Assembly: GCA_001816475.1 (NCBI GenBank)
Contig: MHCC01000024.1
Coordinates: 1-49,166 of the forward strand
DNA length: 49,166 nucleotides
Reading direction: 5' to 3'
Origin: Candidatus Blackburnbacteria bacterium RIFCSPLOWO2_01_FULL_40_20
GTDB lineage: Bacteria; Patescibacteriota; Microgenomatia; UBA8517; UBA10165
The notes beneath the pieces are model-generated. The model was not told where the DNA came from. It did no database searches and saw only the letters and a program-made list of their open reading frames with translations. Of this stretch, positions 40,027 through 47,923 are shown in pieces; position 1 is the stretch's first letter; the number at the start of each line of letters is the position of its first letter. Made by a program: the position numbers and the translations under genes.

Positions 40027-40051
40027 ATATCACACCTCGGAGGTGTGATAT
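40027..40051. promoter_or_regulatory. Perfect inverted repeat between the regulator and Kelch genes
   Basis: ATATCACACCT-CGG-AGGTGTGATAT, an 11-bp perfect dyad carrying TCACA and TGTGA half-sites. It could be a terminator stem (there is no U-run) or an operator for the CRP-like protein next to it. Confidence 0.5.
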
Positions 40052-40107
40052 GGCATCAGGGCTAAAAAAGTTGAAAATTGCTACAAATTGGTGAATACTG
40101 ATAATTA

Positions 40108-43100
40108 ATGGTGAATTATCCTTTACTTAAATTAACAAAAAGGGACGTTGTTTCTTTGGGCATTGTTGCCTTTCTTCTTGCGTCTTTGGGTGTTGGGCTT
40201 GTATTAACCCAGAAGATTCAAATATTTAATCCTCGTGCTGCGACGACTCCTTTTGATTTTTACGGAACTCAAATTAAGGTTTTGAAATTTTTTGGACAAA
40301 AGGGAATTGGGGAAAATTCTCGTGGAAAAGTGGGACCGTTTGGCATTGACCACTCCTCGGGTGTAATTGTGGACAAGTCTACAAGTCCAAACAAATTGTA
40401 TGTTGTTGATACTGGGAACAACAGGGTTCTTGGTTATAATGGGACAGGAAAATGTGTGGGCAACAGCTCGCTGTCTTGCACGACTGATTCAGACTGTAAT
40501 GGGGTTGGCGGGAATTCATGCTACATGGACGGGACAAAAGCACCCGACATTGTTTTTGGCCAACCGGATATTGAAAGTGGGGCTTGTAACGGAGACAACA
40601 ATTTAGGTTTTAACAAAAGTCCAACAGCATCGCTTTTGTGCTTAATTGATTTTCCGGCCCGAACCAACACTGCCGAGTATTGGATGAGGACCAACATCGA
40701 TGTTGATAGTGAGGGAAACTTGTATGTACCCGATGTTTACAATAATAGAGTTTTAAAGTACGACCAACCGCTAAGCGCAGACAAGTCAAATGGAAAAGGG
40801 GACAATGTTGCTGATTTTGAAATTGGACAGGACAGTTTAGAAACAAACGGTCGGAACAAGGGGTCGAATTATGACGACTACACAACTCCTTCCTCCAACT
40901 CGCTTTGGATAAGTTCCGGACCACCGGACCATGTTGCTTCGCGGGGCGTATCGATAGATATACAAGACAATGTTTGGGTTGCAGATACATTCAACGGAAG
41001 GGTTTTGCGTTTCCCCAAAGATTCCCAAACTGCCGATTTGGTTTTGGGTCAAGACAATTTCAGCAACAGATATAAAGGAAACTGTTATTTGAATGTTGGC
41101 GCATCTACTCAACAGTTGCCGAATAATTTGCCTCGAAACAGATTTTGTTCTCCAACACTTGCAAAAGTTGATCCGGATACTGGGGATTTGTACGTAATTG
41201 ATGAGTATCCTCAAGCTTTTAGAGCAAGGATCCTAGTTTTTAGACCAAACTTTACGAACGGGATGCAGGCTTATAAGGAATTAACACCTTTGGGCGGAAG
41301 TGATTACATTTTTCGTACCACTGGGTTTGCATTTAACACATACAAAGTTGGCGATTATACCTCAGGCAAGTTATGGATAAATGACGGGATGGACAGGACG
41401 ATATTAACCGACTCGGACGGAAACATTATCAAAGTTTTGGGGGCAATTGATCAAAACCACGCGGGGGGTGATAGGTCGGGATATGACGCAGCTTGCGGCT
41501 CGATATATGACGAGGGATTTAATCTCTGGAAACCGGGCGGATCAATTGGATTTGATCAGGACAATAACATTTATTTGGCTGATGAGTTTTTTAACAGGGT
41601 TTCGCGATATAAAGTTCCATTTGAAACAAGAACAATAAACGATAAAACTTGTTTTCCGTTGCCCAGCGGTGGTTTGTTTCCGGGGCAAGGTCCAAATGTG
41701 CCGGATGATTCCAGATTAGGTGGTGGATCAACAGGAACAGTTGTTTACCAAAATCAGTTGATTTTGGCTGACGGAGGGCGTCTCTTGGTTTGGAACAATT
41801 ACCAAGGCAAGTCGTTTGACGCGCCGCCTGACATAACAATAAATGCCCGCTTGCCCCGCGTTTGGTTGTCTCAAGCAATTGATGATCGCGGTCGGCTTTG
41901 GGTTTTTAACGACCAAGGAAAAATTAGAGTTTACCAGCTGCCTTTTGTGCAAGGTGAAAATAGTCCGATTGCGGAAAATATTCCACTTTATTGGCAGGAT
42001 GACGGCAGTGCGGTTTCATATTTTTCAATGGGCACTAGTGTTAGCTATAGTTGGCAAGAGCGGGCTTTATACGTTGTTGACGGAGCAAACCACAGGATTT
42101 TGAGAGTTAAAAACTATGATGATTTGGGCGAGCCCGGAGCAAAACTTTTGGTTGATATGGTGATTGGGCAAAGAAACAAATCGGAAACCATGTGCAATCA
42201 CGACCAAATAGAAGTTGGAAGTTGGTCTCCAAGTGGTTCACCGACTGCTGAAAGCCTTTGTTCACCAACTCAAGCTTCGTTTGACAACTTTGGGAACCTG
42301 TATGTTGTTGAAAACAGATATGAGTGCCACGGCAACAACAGAATAACAACATTCATGTACGAGGATCTTGCAAATGCCCAAGGTCTTTTTCCCAATATTG
42401 AGGCAGAGAAGGTATTTAACAAAAACAGTTTAACGGAGCAAGCAATGCCCGGGTGTAATGATGGAAAGTTTGACCAACCTGGATCGCCCGTGAGTATTGC
42501 CTTTGACAGCGCAAATCACATGGTTGTGGGAAATGATGGGTATTTTGCGGATGTACAAACTCGTCAGAATAAACAACTTTGGTTTTACCAGGATCCATTA
42601 AGCAAACAAACGCCAGACGCTGCAGTTCAACTCCCAATGGGCGCGGCAGGTGAGGTTGCATTCGATCAAAACAACAACTTGATTATCCAAGATCATACAT
42701 GGCCACGTCTTTGGGCGATTAACTTGTTTGAAGATTCTTATTGGACTGGAATTACGTTGCCAAGCCCCCCGCCATATCCTGAAAGACCAACACGGTCGCC
42801 AAAACCATCACCGAGTCCCAGTCCATCACCTTCACCAAGCCCAAGCCCATCACCGAGTCCGGTTCCGGTACCTGATCCAGGTGATTTGGGGACCTGGCGA
42901 ACTGAAAAAACAATTTCAACAAACGAGCTTTCTGGCCATCGGCTCGTTTCGGTCAGGTCTTCCTATCTGTACAATATTGCGGGCAGCGATTCAAGGAGTG
43001 TTATAAATACAGTATATTATGCGCCACTTGTTGACGGAGTTGTTGGTGATTGGCAGGTAACAACTGGCTTGCCTGAAGCACGCTATCATTTTGCAGCTGT

Positions 43101-45351
43101 TGGTTACCGAAGGTTAATTTACGTTTTTGGTGGGAGAGGACCTGACTTTTTGCGGAAAAACACTGTGTATAGGGCTTTAACAAACTGGGACGGAACAATA
43201 TCTTCTTGGGAGCGACTTGGTAATCTACCAGTTTCTGCAAGCCATCTTACGGCTACAGTATGGAATAACAAAATTTACCTGGAAACCGGTGCGGCAGACG
43301 GCAACAACCTTTCAAAGATATATTCGACAACCATAGGGAGTGATGGATCGCTTGGTGAGTGGAGGCTTGAACTTACGTTACCCCAGAAAATATATTCATC
43401 ATCACTTGTTGCAACAGATGAATACCTGTATTTGGTTGGAGGGCAGGGAAGTTATTACACTGGACCTGGAACTGTTTTGAAAATGCGAATAAGTTCGGAT
43501 GGATCGCTTGGAGCATATCAAACAACAACGTCACTTCCTTTTATTACAACAAACCATCAGGCGCTGGTAATTGGAAATACCATTTATGTTGTTGGAGGGT
43601 ATGGAGACAATTCTAATTCGCCATCTTTTGGTAAAAGAGTGCTTAAAGCTATTATCCAAAGCGATGGAAATCTATCTAGTTGGCAGGAGACTACGCAACT
43701 AACAAGTCAGATATTAAATGCAGGTGCAACCTTTTCCCAGGGGAGGATTTACGTAACCGGAGGAATACCTGCGGTTTCAATTTCAGCGCAAGTTAACGGG
43801 CTGCCGGCTCCAGAGCCAGTTGTTGCCACAGGCTACTTTGCAACCTGGCTTAGTCCTGACAGAGATGGATCAACTGTCCTTGATGCAACCTCCCTAACTG
43901 GAGATGTTGCTACAGGCGATTTTTCACTTCCCGATTCACAAGAAGGCCAAAAAATACTTTACGCAAGGTTTTTCTATTCTGACGGATCACACAGGGATGT
44001 CCAAAAAACAATTGTTTATCGACCGCTTGCGAGCCCAACTCCTTCACCGATTCCATCTCCTGTTGTTCCAAGTCCATCGCCTTCACCCAGCCCAAGTCCT
44101 TCACCAGTTGCACAAGGCCATTTGAGTCTTTGGAGAAGTGAATCAAATTTGCCAGTTGCTACCTACGCTCGTAAGCTTGTTGCTTTGAATGGATACATTT
44201 TTAACATTGGAGGATACGCTGCTGACGTTCCTGTTGATACGGTCAGTGTCGCAAGAGTAAAAGAAGACGGATCTCTTGATATTTGGGATAGGGCGACTTC
44301 TCTTCCAAAAGCTCTAACTTCTCATGCTGCAGTTACCAGCGGCCAGTATTTGTATGTTCTTGGTGGGCAGGCTTCTGATTATTCTGCGTCAGACAACGTG
44401 TACTTTGCTCAAATGGGGAACGACGGGCGAATTGGCTCCTGGACGGAAACGACAAAACTACCAAAGGGCTTATATTCTCCGGTTGCTGTAGTCTCAAACG
44501 GTTACATATATTTGTTGGGAGGTGCAAATTACAGCTCTGGGCACAATTACAATGTTTATTCAGCCAGAATATTAGAAGACGGGGGGTTGTCCGAGTGGTC
44601 CAATATTGGAGAATTTCAAACGGGAATGGTTTACTCTTCAGCAGTGGCCATGAACGGTTATCTATATGTGGTAGGCGGATATCAAATAAGAGAGCCTGAA
44701 GGTGGAACCAACATTGTTTATCGAGCTCAAGTTGGTGAAAATGGAACCTTGGCGGACCCATTCAGACTATTGACGAATTTGCCAGGACGGTGGCTTTCAA
44801 ATGGGCTTGTAAGTTTCAATGGAAACATTTTTGTTTTGGGAGGAAGAAAGGACTATGCCCAGACGAGATTGGTAATGAGTTCTCGAATTAACCAATATAT
44901 GACCTTAAGCGATTGGGAAGAAAACACCTTGCTTCCTGAAGGGTTGTGGTCGTATGATGCTGCAGCTTGGGGAGACAGGGTGTATGTTTCTGGCGGGGGA
45001 AGCATGAACGTTTATTCAGCCCAATTTGTTGGCCTTGAGCCTACCCATTCGCCAAGCCCCGATCCAATCGGGGCAAGCCCTTCTCCCTCACAAAGTCCTA
45101 GCCCTTCGCCGTCTCCATCGCCAAGTGTTGAACCATCTCCAAGTCCCAGTCCGTCTCCTTCACCACAAACATTATTAGGTGATATCAATGGTGATGGAGA
45201 ACTGTCAATTGATGACTACAATATATTAGTTAGACACTTTGGTCCAAGAATGCCTGTTGGGGGGAGTCCTGCGGATCTTGACCAGGATGGGAACGTAGAC
45301 ATCTTTGACTACAATATCTTTGTTGAAAATTATCCAAGAAACAGGCAATAG
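40108..45351 (+). CDS. Giant surface protein: NHL propeller, Kelch repeats and dockerin
   Basis: 1,747 residues. An N-terminal anchor helix (about 15-34, VVSLGIVAFLLASLGVGLVL) is followed by NHL-type repeats (about 60-850; motifs such as LYVVDTGNNRVLGYNGTGK, NVWVADTFNGRVLRFPKDSQ, LYVVDGANHRILRVKNYD). A PSPSPSP linker follows at about 890-920. Kelch-like blades come next (LYLVGGQGSYYTGPGT, IYVVGGYGDNS), then a second linker and a second Kelch set (YLYVLGGQAS, LYVVGGYQ). A third PSPSPS linker precedes a C-terminal type-I dockerin (DINGDGELSIDDYNILVRHF ... DLDQDGNVDIFDYNIFVENY) with two calcium loops. It is exported and probably assembles with a cohesin-bearing partner not seen here. A CCCCGAT palindrome (45056-45074) is translated in the last linker. 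Confidence 0.92.
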   Translation: MVNYPLLKLTKRDVVSLGIVAFLLASLGVGLVLTQKIQIFNPRAATTPFDFYGTQIKVLKFFGQKGIGENSRGKVGPFGIDHSSGVIVDKSTSPNKLYVVDTGNNRVLGYNGTGKCVGNSSLSCTTDSDCNGVGGNSCYMDGTKAPDIVFGQPDIESGACNGDNNLGFNKSPTASLLCLIDFPARTNTAEYWMRTNIDVDSEGNLYVPDVYNNRVLKYDQPLSADKSNGKGDNVADFEIGQDSLETNGRNKGSNYDDYTTPSSNSLWISSGPPDHVASRGVSIDIQDNVWVADTFNGRVLRFPKDSQTADLVLGQDNFSNRYKGNCYLNVGASTQQLPNNLPRNRFCSPTLAKVDPDTGDLYVIDEYPQAFRARILVFRPNFTNGMQAYKELTPLGGSDYIFRTTGFAFNTYKVGDYTSGKLWINDGMDRTILTDSDGNIIKVLGAIDQNHAGGDRSGYDAACGSIYDEGFNLWKPGGSIGFDQDNNIYLADEFFNRVSRYKVPFETRTINDKTCFPLPSGGLFPGQGPNVPDDSRLGGGSTGTVVYQNQLILADGGRLLVWNNYQGKSFDAPPDITINARLPRVWLSQAIDDRGRLWVFNDQGKIRVYQLPFVQGENSPIAENIPLYWQDDGSAVSYFSMGTSVSYSWQERALYVVDGANHRILRVKNYDDLGEPGAKLLVDMVIGQRNKSETMCNHDQIEVGSWSPSGSPTAESLCSPTQASFDNFGNLYVVENRYECHGNNRITTFMYEDLANAQGLFPNIEAEKVFNKNSLTEQAMPGCNDGKFDQPGSPVSIAFDSANHMVVGNDGYFADVQTRQNKQLWFYQDPLSKQTPDAAVQLPMGAAGEVAFDQNNNLIIQDHTWPRLWAINLFEDSYWTGITLPSPPPYPERPTRSPKPSPSPSPSPSPSPSPSPSPVPVPDPGDLGTWRTEKTISTNELSGHRLVSVRSSYLYNIAGSDSRSVINTVYYAPLVDGVVGDWQVTTGLPEARYHFAAVGYRRLIYVFGGRGPDFLRKNTVYRALTNWDGTISSWERLGNLPVSASHLTATVWNNKIYLETGAADGNNLSKIYSTTIGSDGSLGEWRLELTLPQKIYSSSLVATDEYLYLVGGQGSYYTGPGTVLKMRISSDGSLGAYQTTTSLPFITTNHQALVIGNTIYVVGGYGDNSNSPSFGKRVLKAIIQSDGNLSSWQETTQLTSQILNAGATFSQGRIYVTGGIPAVSISAQVNGLPAPEPVVATGYFATWLSPDRDGSTVLDATSLTGDVATGDFSLPDSQEGQKILYARFFYSDGSHRDVQKTIVYRPLASPTPSPIPSPVVPSPSPSPSPSPSPVAQGHLSLWRSESNLPVATYARKLVALNGYIFNIGGYAADVPVDTVSVARVKEDGSLDIWDRATSLPKALTSHAAVTSGQYLYVLGGQASDYSASDNVYFAQMGNDGRIGSWTETTKLPKGLYSPVAVVSNGYIYLLGGANYSSGHNYNVYSARILEDGGLSEWSNIGEFQTGMVYSSAVAMNGYLYVVGGYQIREPEGGTNIVYRAQVGENGTLADPFRLLTNLPGRWLSNGLVSFNGNIFVLGGRKDYAQTRLVMSSRINQYMTLSDWEENTLLPEGLWSYDAAAWGDRVYVSGGGSMNVYSAQFVGLEPTHSPSPDPIGASPSPSQSPSPSPSPSPSVEPSPSPSPSPSPQTLLGDINGDGELSIDDYNILVRHFGPRMPVGGSPADLDQDGNVDIFDYNIFVENYPRNRQ
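45056..45074. repeat. Dispersed palindrome inside the Kelch/dockerin gene
   Basis: GCCCCGAT-CCA-ATCGGGGC within the final PSP linker (codes PDPIGAS), with the frame kept. Confidence 0.75.
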
Positions 45352-45424
45352 TTCCGAGCTTGACTTGCACCCACTGTCGAAGGTGATGTAGTTTGATATG
45401 TTTCTTCAAATAGAGAACTAGATT

Positions 45425-45453
45425 TTGCAAAATTGAAACAGAGTGTATACAAT
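45425..45453 (+). promoter_or_regulatory. Promoter of the toxin-antitoxin pair, leaderless
   Basis: TTGCAA (45425-45430), a 17-base spacer and TACAAT (45448-45453). ATG 45460 follows after six bases. Confidence 0.7.
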
Positions 45454-45459
45454 CAAAAC

Positions 45460-45663
45460 ATGGGTTACCTTTGGGATTATCCAACAACGATTAAATCAAC
45501 TAAGGCTGGGAAACTGTTGATATTGGAGAGAAAAATCAATTTTGGTACTAAGCCTGGAAAAACGACAAAGATCAAATTATCTGAAGTAAAGAAAAATTGG
45601 AACAAGTTAAAACTTCAACCGAGAAAGAAACGACTTTTTGAACTCTTAATATGGGGAAAGTAA
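45460..45663 (+). CDS. Small partner of the AbiEii-type toxin, likely antitoxin
   Basis: 67 residues from ATG 45460 (MGYLWDYPTTIKSTKAGKLL), the start set by the -10 box. The protein is basic (KLKLQPRKKRLFELLIWGK). It is not the usual winged-helix AbiEi, but a small gene directly before and overlapping (by 13 bases) a nucleotidyltransferase toxin gene is the standard arrangement. It is an antitoxin by position only. The overlap suggests coupled translation. Confidence 0.65.
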   Translation: MGYLWDYPTTIKSTKAGKLLILERKINFGTKPGKTTKIKLSEVKKNWNKLKLQPRKKRLFELLIWGK

Positions 45664-46310
45664 GGGAATTAACAGATAAGCAATTACTTATCTTTCGAGA
45701 AATAGCAAACGACGTTTTTTTCCGATCTCAATTTTATTTCAGCGGGGGAACGGCGCTCGCATCAGTTTATCTTCACCACAGGGTTTCTGACGACCTTGAT
45801 TTTTTCTCACAAAATAAATTTGACCCACTAATCTTGTTGAATAAAGTAAGTTCATGGAGTATTAAGCACGATTTCAAATTTTCTCCCCAAACAATTGAGG
45901 ATACACATGTTTTTAACATGTCTTTTCCCGACAGGTATTTATTGAAAGTTGATTTTGCGTATTATCCGTACAAAAGACTTAAGGTTGGTGAAATTTTTGA
46001 AGGTATGGAAACTGATAGCCTTGAAGATATCGCAGCAAGTAAAATGATGCTTATCAATCAACGCAGCGAGGTTAAGGACTTTGTGGACTTGTACTTTTTG
46101 TTGAACAAATTTTCCGTTTGGGACTTGTTGATTATGGCAGAGGCTAAATTTGGGGTCAAATTGGATATTTTGAACCAGTCTGCTGATTTTTTGAAAGTAG
46201 AGGAATTCGAGTTTTTACCAAGGATGATTAAGCCCTTGACCATTGCGCAATTAAAAGACTTCTTTAGGAATTTAGCTAAAGAAATGGGTTCGAATGTTGT
46301 TGAAAAGTAA
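45651..46310 (+). CDS. AbiEii/AbiGii-type nucleotidyltransferase toxin
   Basis: 219 residues. QFYFSGGTALASVYLHHRVS, then DDLDFFS: the G-G-T-A-L and D-D-L-D-F-F motifs are the nucleotidyltransferase signature of the AbiEii/MenT group, which adds nucleotides to tRNA acceptor ends or similar targets in type IV toxin-antitoxin and phage-abortive systems. LLKVDFAYYPYKR carries the third Asp, and SLEDIAASKMMLINQRSEVKD, then FVDLYFL, is the conserved C-terminal motif. The gene is intact. Confidence 0.9.
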   Translation: MGKVRELTDKQLLIFREIANDVFFRSQFYFSGGTALASVYLHHRVSDDLDFFSQNKFDPLILLNKVSSWSIKHDFKFSPQTIEDTHVFNMSFPDRYLLKVDFAYYPYKRLKVGEIFEGMETDSLEDIAASKMMLINQRSEVKDFVDLYFLLNKFSVWDLLIMAEAKFGVKLDILNQSADFLKVEEFEFLPRMIKPLTIAQLKDFFRNLAKEMGSNVVEK

Positions 46311-46322
46311 AGCCTCGCTTGT

Positions 46323-46351
46323 TTGACATTTAGCTCAAAATATGTTAACCT
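46323..46351 (+). promoter_or_regulatory. Promoter of secreted protein 1, with leader motif
   Basis: TTGACA (46323-46328), a 17-base spacer and TAACCT (46346-46351). The leader of about 95 bases includes TAGCTCATTCACAA (46422-46435), the regulon leader motif, before AAAAGGAGAGG. Confidence 0.7.
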
Positions 46352-46455
46352 CTAGTAAGTAAATGATGGGGTTGAATTAGGCACGAAAACGCTTGGTTTA
46401 GCTTCGTTGTTTTTACGCAGTTAGCTCATTCACAAATTCAAAAAGGAGAGGTCGC

Positions 46456-47538
46456 ATGAAGAAGCATTTGGTTTTCATCGCGTCATTTGTTGTTTTGGTG
46501 GTTGCTGGGATCGCGTTGTTTGCCGATAGGGCAGCAGCAGGTGGACCTGGGACGGTTGTTTTCAACTCGAACAAGTTTGCCTGGCATGTTCAATGGAGTC
46601 AGCCTCTAGGCAAGGAACCATCTCCGACAAGCTGGTCGTTGCGCTCGTTTTTCTCAGAAACGGTGCAAATGTCTGGGTCGGGAAGCACGTTTACAGTGCA
46701 GACAGGGCCGGATGGCGGGTTTCTCACGACGCTCTTAACCGATGTGGTTTTCTCGCCGCTGTATTTCTCGTTCATGGTGCAGGGCGCGGATACTCCAGTG
46801 GCAGAAACTCAGTGGTACACTCGAGGCTGTCCCACGGGTCCGGAGTACTTTGCTTTGATCAGCGAGTGGCCGCAGACTAACGATTCTACGATCCAACTTA
46901 TCGTGCACAACACGACGGGCAAGAGGATGTTGCTTGCGGCACAGTCGAATGCGTCCGTACGCAACGCTTTGTCCATCGAGACGAAGGCACTTTCGGTCAC
47001 GACGGTTCTAGGTATCGGGGATATGGGCTTTTGGCCACTGCCAGTTGATGGGTGGGCGACTGTTGAACAGCGAGTTAGCGTTGACTCCCGAGAAGGGATT
47101 GTATCCCTCCAGTCGGAGCCAACATATGACTTGGACACGACGTGCTCCACATTCAGCTGGTACTTTCCCGCAATGATCAATCTGGAGCTGACACCGGCGC
47201 CTAGTACGCCAACGCCAACACCGACTCCTGCGGCGCCTGTCACTGTCACATTGAACAGTGGCTGGAACAATATCGCAGTGTTGACTAACGGGCCGAGGTT
47301 TGCTCAGGATGTTCTAACAGAACTCTCGGAGCTCGGGCTTGGACCAATTCAGATCAGCCGATGGGAAGGAGGAGGATGGGAGTCTCACCTCCACAACTTC
47401 CCGGCCAACAGTTTCCCGCTTGAGCCGGGCCGAGGCTACTTCGTGCGCGTTGAGCGTGCGGGGGTCTGGGTGCCGGGCAGGGCGATCGTGATGAGCACTT
47501 CGACTCCGCTCAGTGCGGACACGCAGACTAAGAAGTAG
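46456..47538 (+). CDS. Secreted protein with C-terminal GWN...GYFV domain
   Basis: 360 residues from ATG 46456, behind AAAAGGAGAGG. The signal peptide is MKKHLVFIASFVVLVVAGIA with cleavage near AAA-GG. Residues about 35-240 form a beta-rich, Trp-containing domain I do not recognise, with two lone Cys. A TPTPTPTPAA linker leads to an ~80-residue C-terminal domain: LNSGWNNIAVLTN ... ISRWEGGGWESHLHNFP ... LEPGRGYFVRVERAGVW. The same domain ends the next gene. It is exported and may attach to or decorate the cell surface. It is followed by an excellent terminator. Confidence 0.85.
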   Translation: MKKHLVFIASFVVLVVAGIALFADRAAAGGPGTVVFNSNKFAWHVQWSQPLGKEPSPTSWSLRSFFSETVQMSGSGSTFTVQTGPDGGFLTTLLTDVVFSPLYFSFMVQGADTPVAETQWYTRGCPTGPEYFALISEWPQTNDSTIQLIVHNTTGKRMLLAAQSNASVRNALSIETKALSVTTVLGIGDMGFWPLPVDGWATVEQRVSVDSREGIVSLQSEPTYDLDTTCSTFSWYFPAMINLELTPAPSTPTPTPTPAAPVTVTLNSGWNNIAVLTNGPRFAQDVLTELSELGLGPIQISRWEGGGWESHLHNFPANSFPLEPGRGYFVRVERAGVWVPGRAIVMSTSTPLSADTQTKK

Positions 47539-47549
47539 TCTGCAAACAG

Positions 47550-47608
47550 GGGCGTGAGTGCCAGAGATTTCTCCTTTGGGAGATTGATCTGGTCGCACGC
47601 CCTTTTTT
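47550..47608 (+). terminator. Rho-independent terminator
   Basis: GGGCGTG/CACGCCC closing CCAGA/TCTGG and TCTCC-TTTG-GGAGA, followed by TTTTTT. Confidence 0.93.
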
Positions 47609-47646
47609 CGTAGCAAAAAGGCTGGTTTTAAGTTCCAAGTGAAAAC

Positions 47647-47675
47647 TTGACAAAATGCCAAAAACATGCTATCCT
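47647..47675 (+). promoter_or_regulatory. Promoter of secreted protein 2
   Basis: TTGACA (47647-47652), a 17-base spacer and TATCCT (47670-47675), near consensus. Confidence 0.7.
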
Positions 47676-47923
47676 GTAGTAGCAAGTATAGTAATATTGT
47701 GAAGCTAGATGTGGAGGTTAAAAACATCCATATTTACGTTCACAATATCTAAGGGTCGGCAAATTCTTATGATTTTGGCTTGAGGCCGATAAGGTTGATG
47801 GCTAATACGCATGAGGCTGCCGATTTTGCACCTTAATAACCTACTTTCCAAAGGGAGTTGTGCGACAACAAAATATAGCCAGCAGGGTCATGGTCCAAGA
47901 AAAGCGGAAGGAGAGAAACTCGA
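47676..47923 (+). promoter_or_regulatory. Structured 5' leader of about 240 nt
   Basis: ATATTGTGAA/TTCACAATAT (about 47694-47749) encloses GATG/CATC. A second region (47755-47835) has CGGCA/TGCCG pairing around GGCTTGAGGCC. AAGGAGAG lies just before ATG 47924. It is long for this genome, so riboswitch- or thermosensor-like control is possible. I recognise no known class. Confidence 0.45.
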
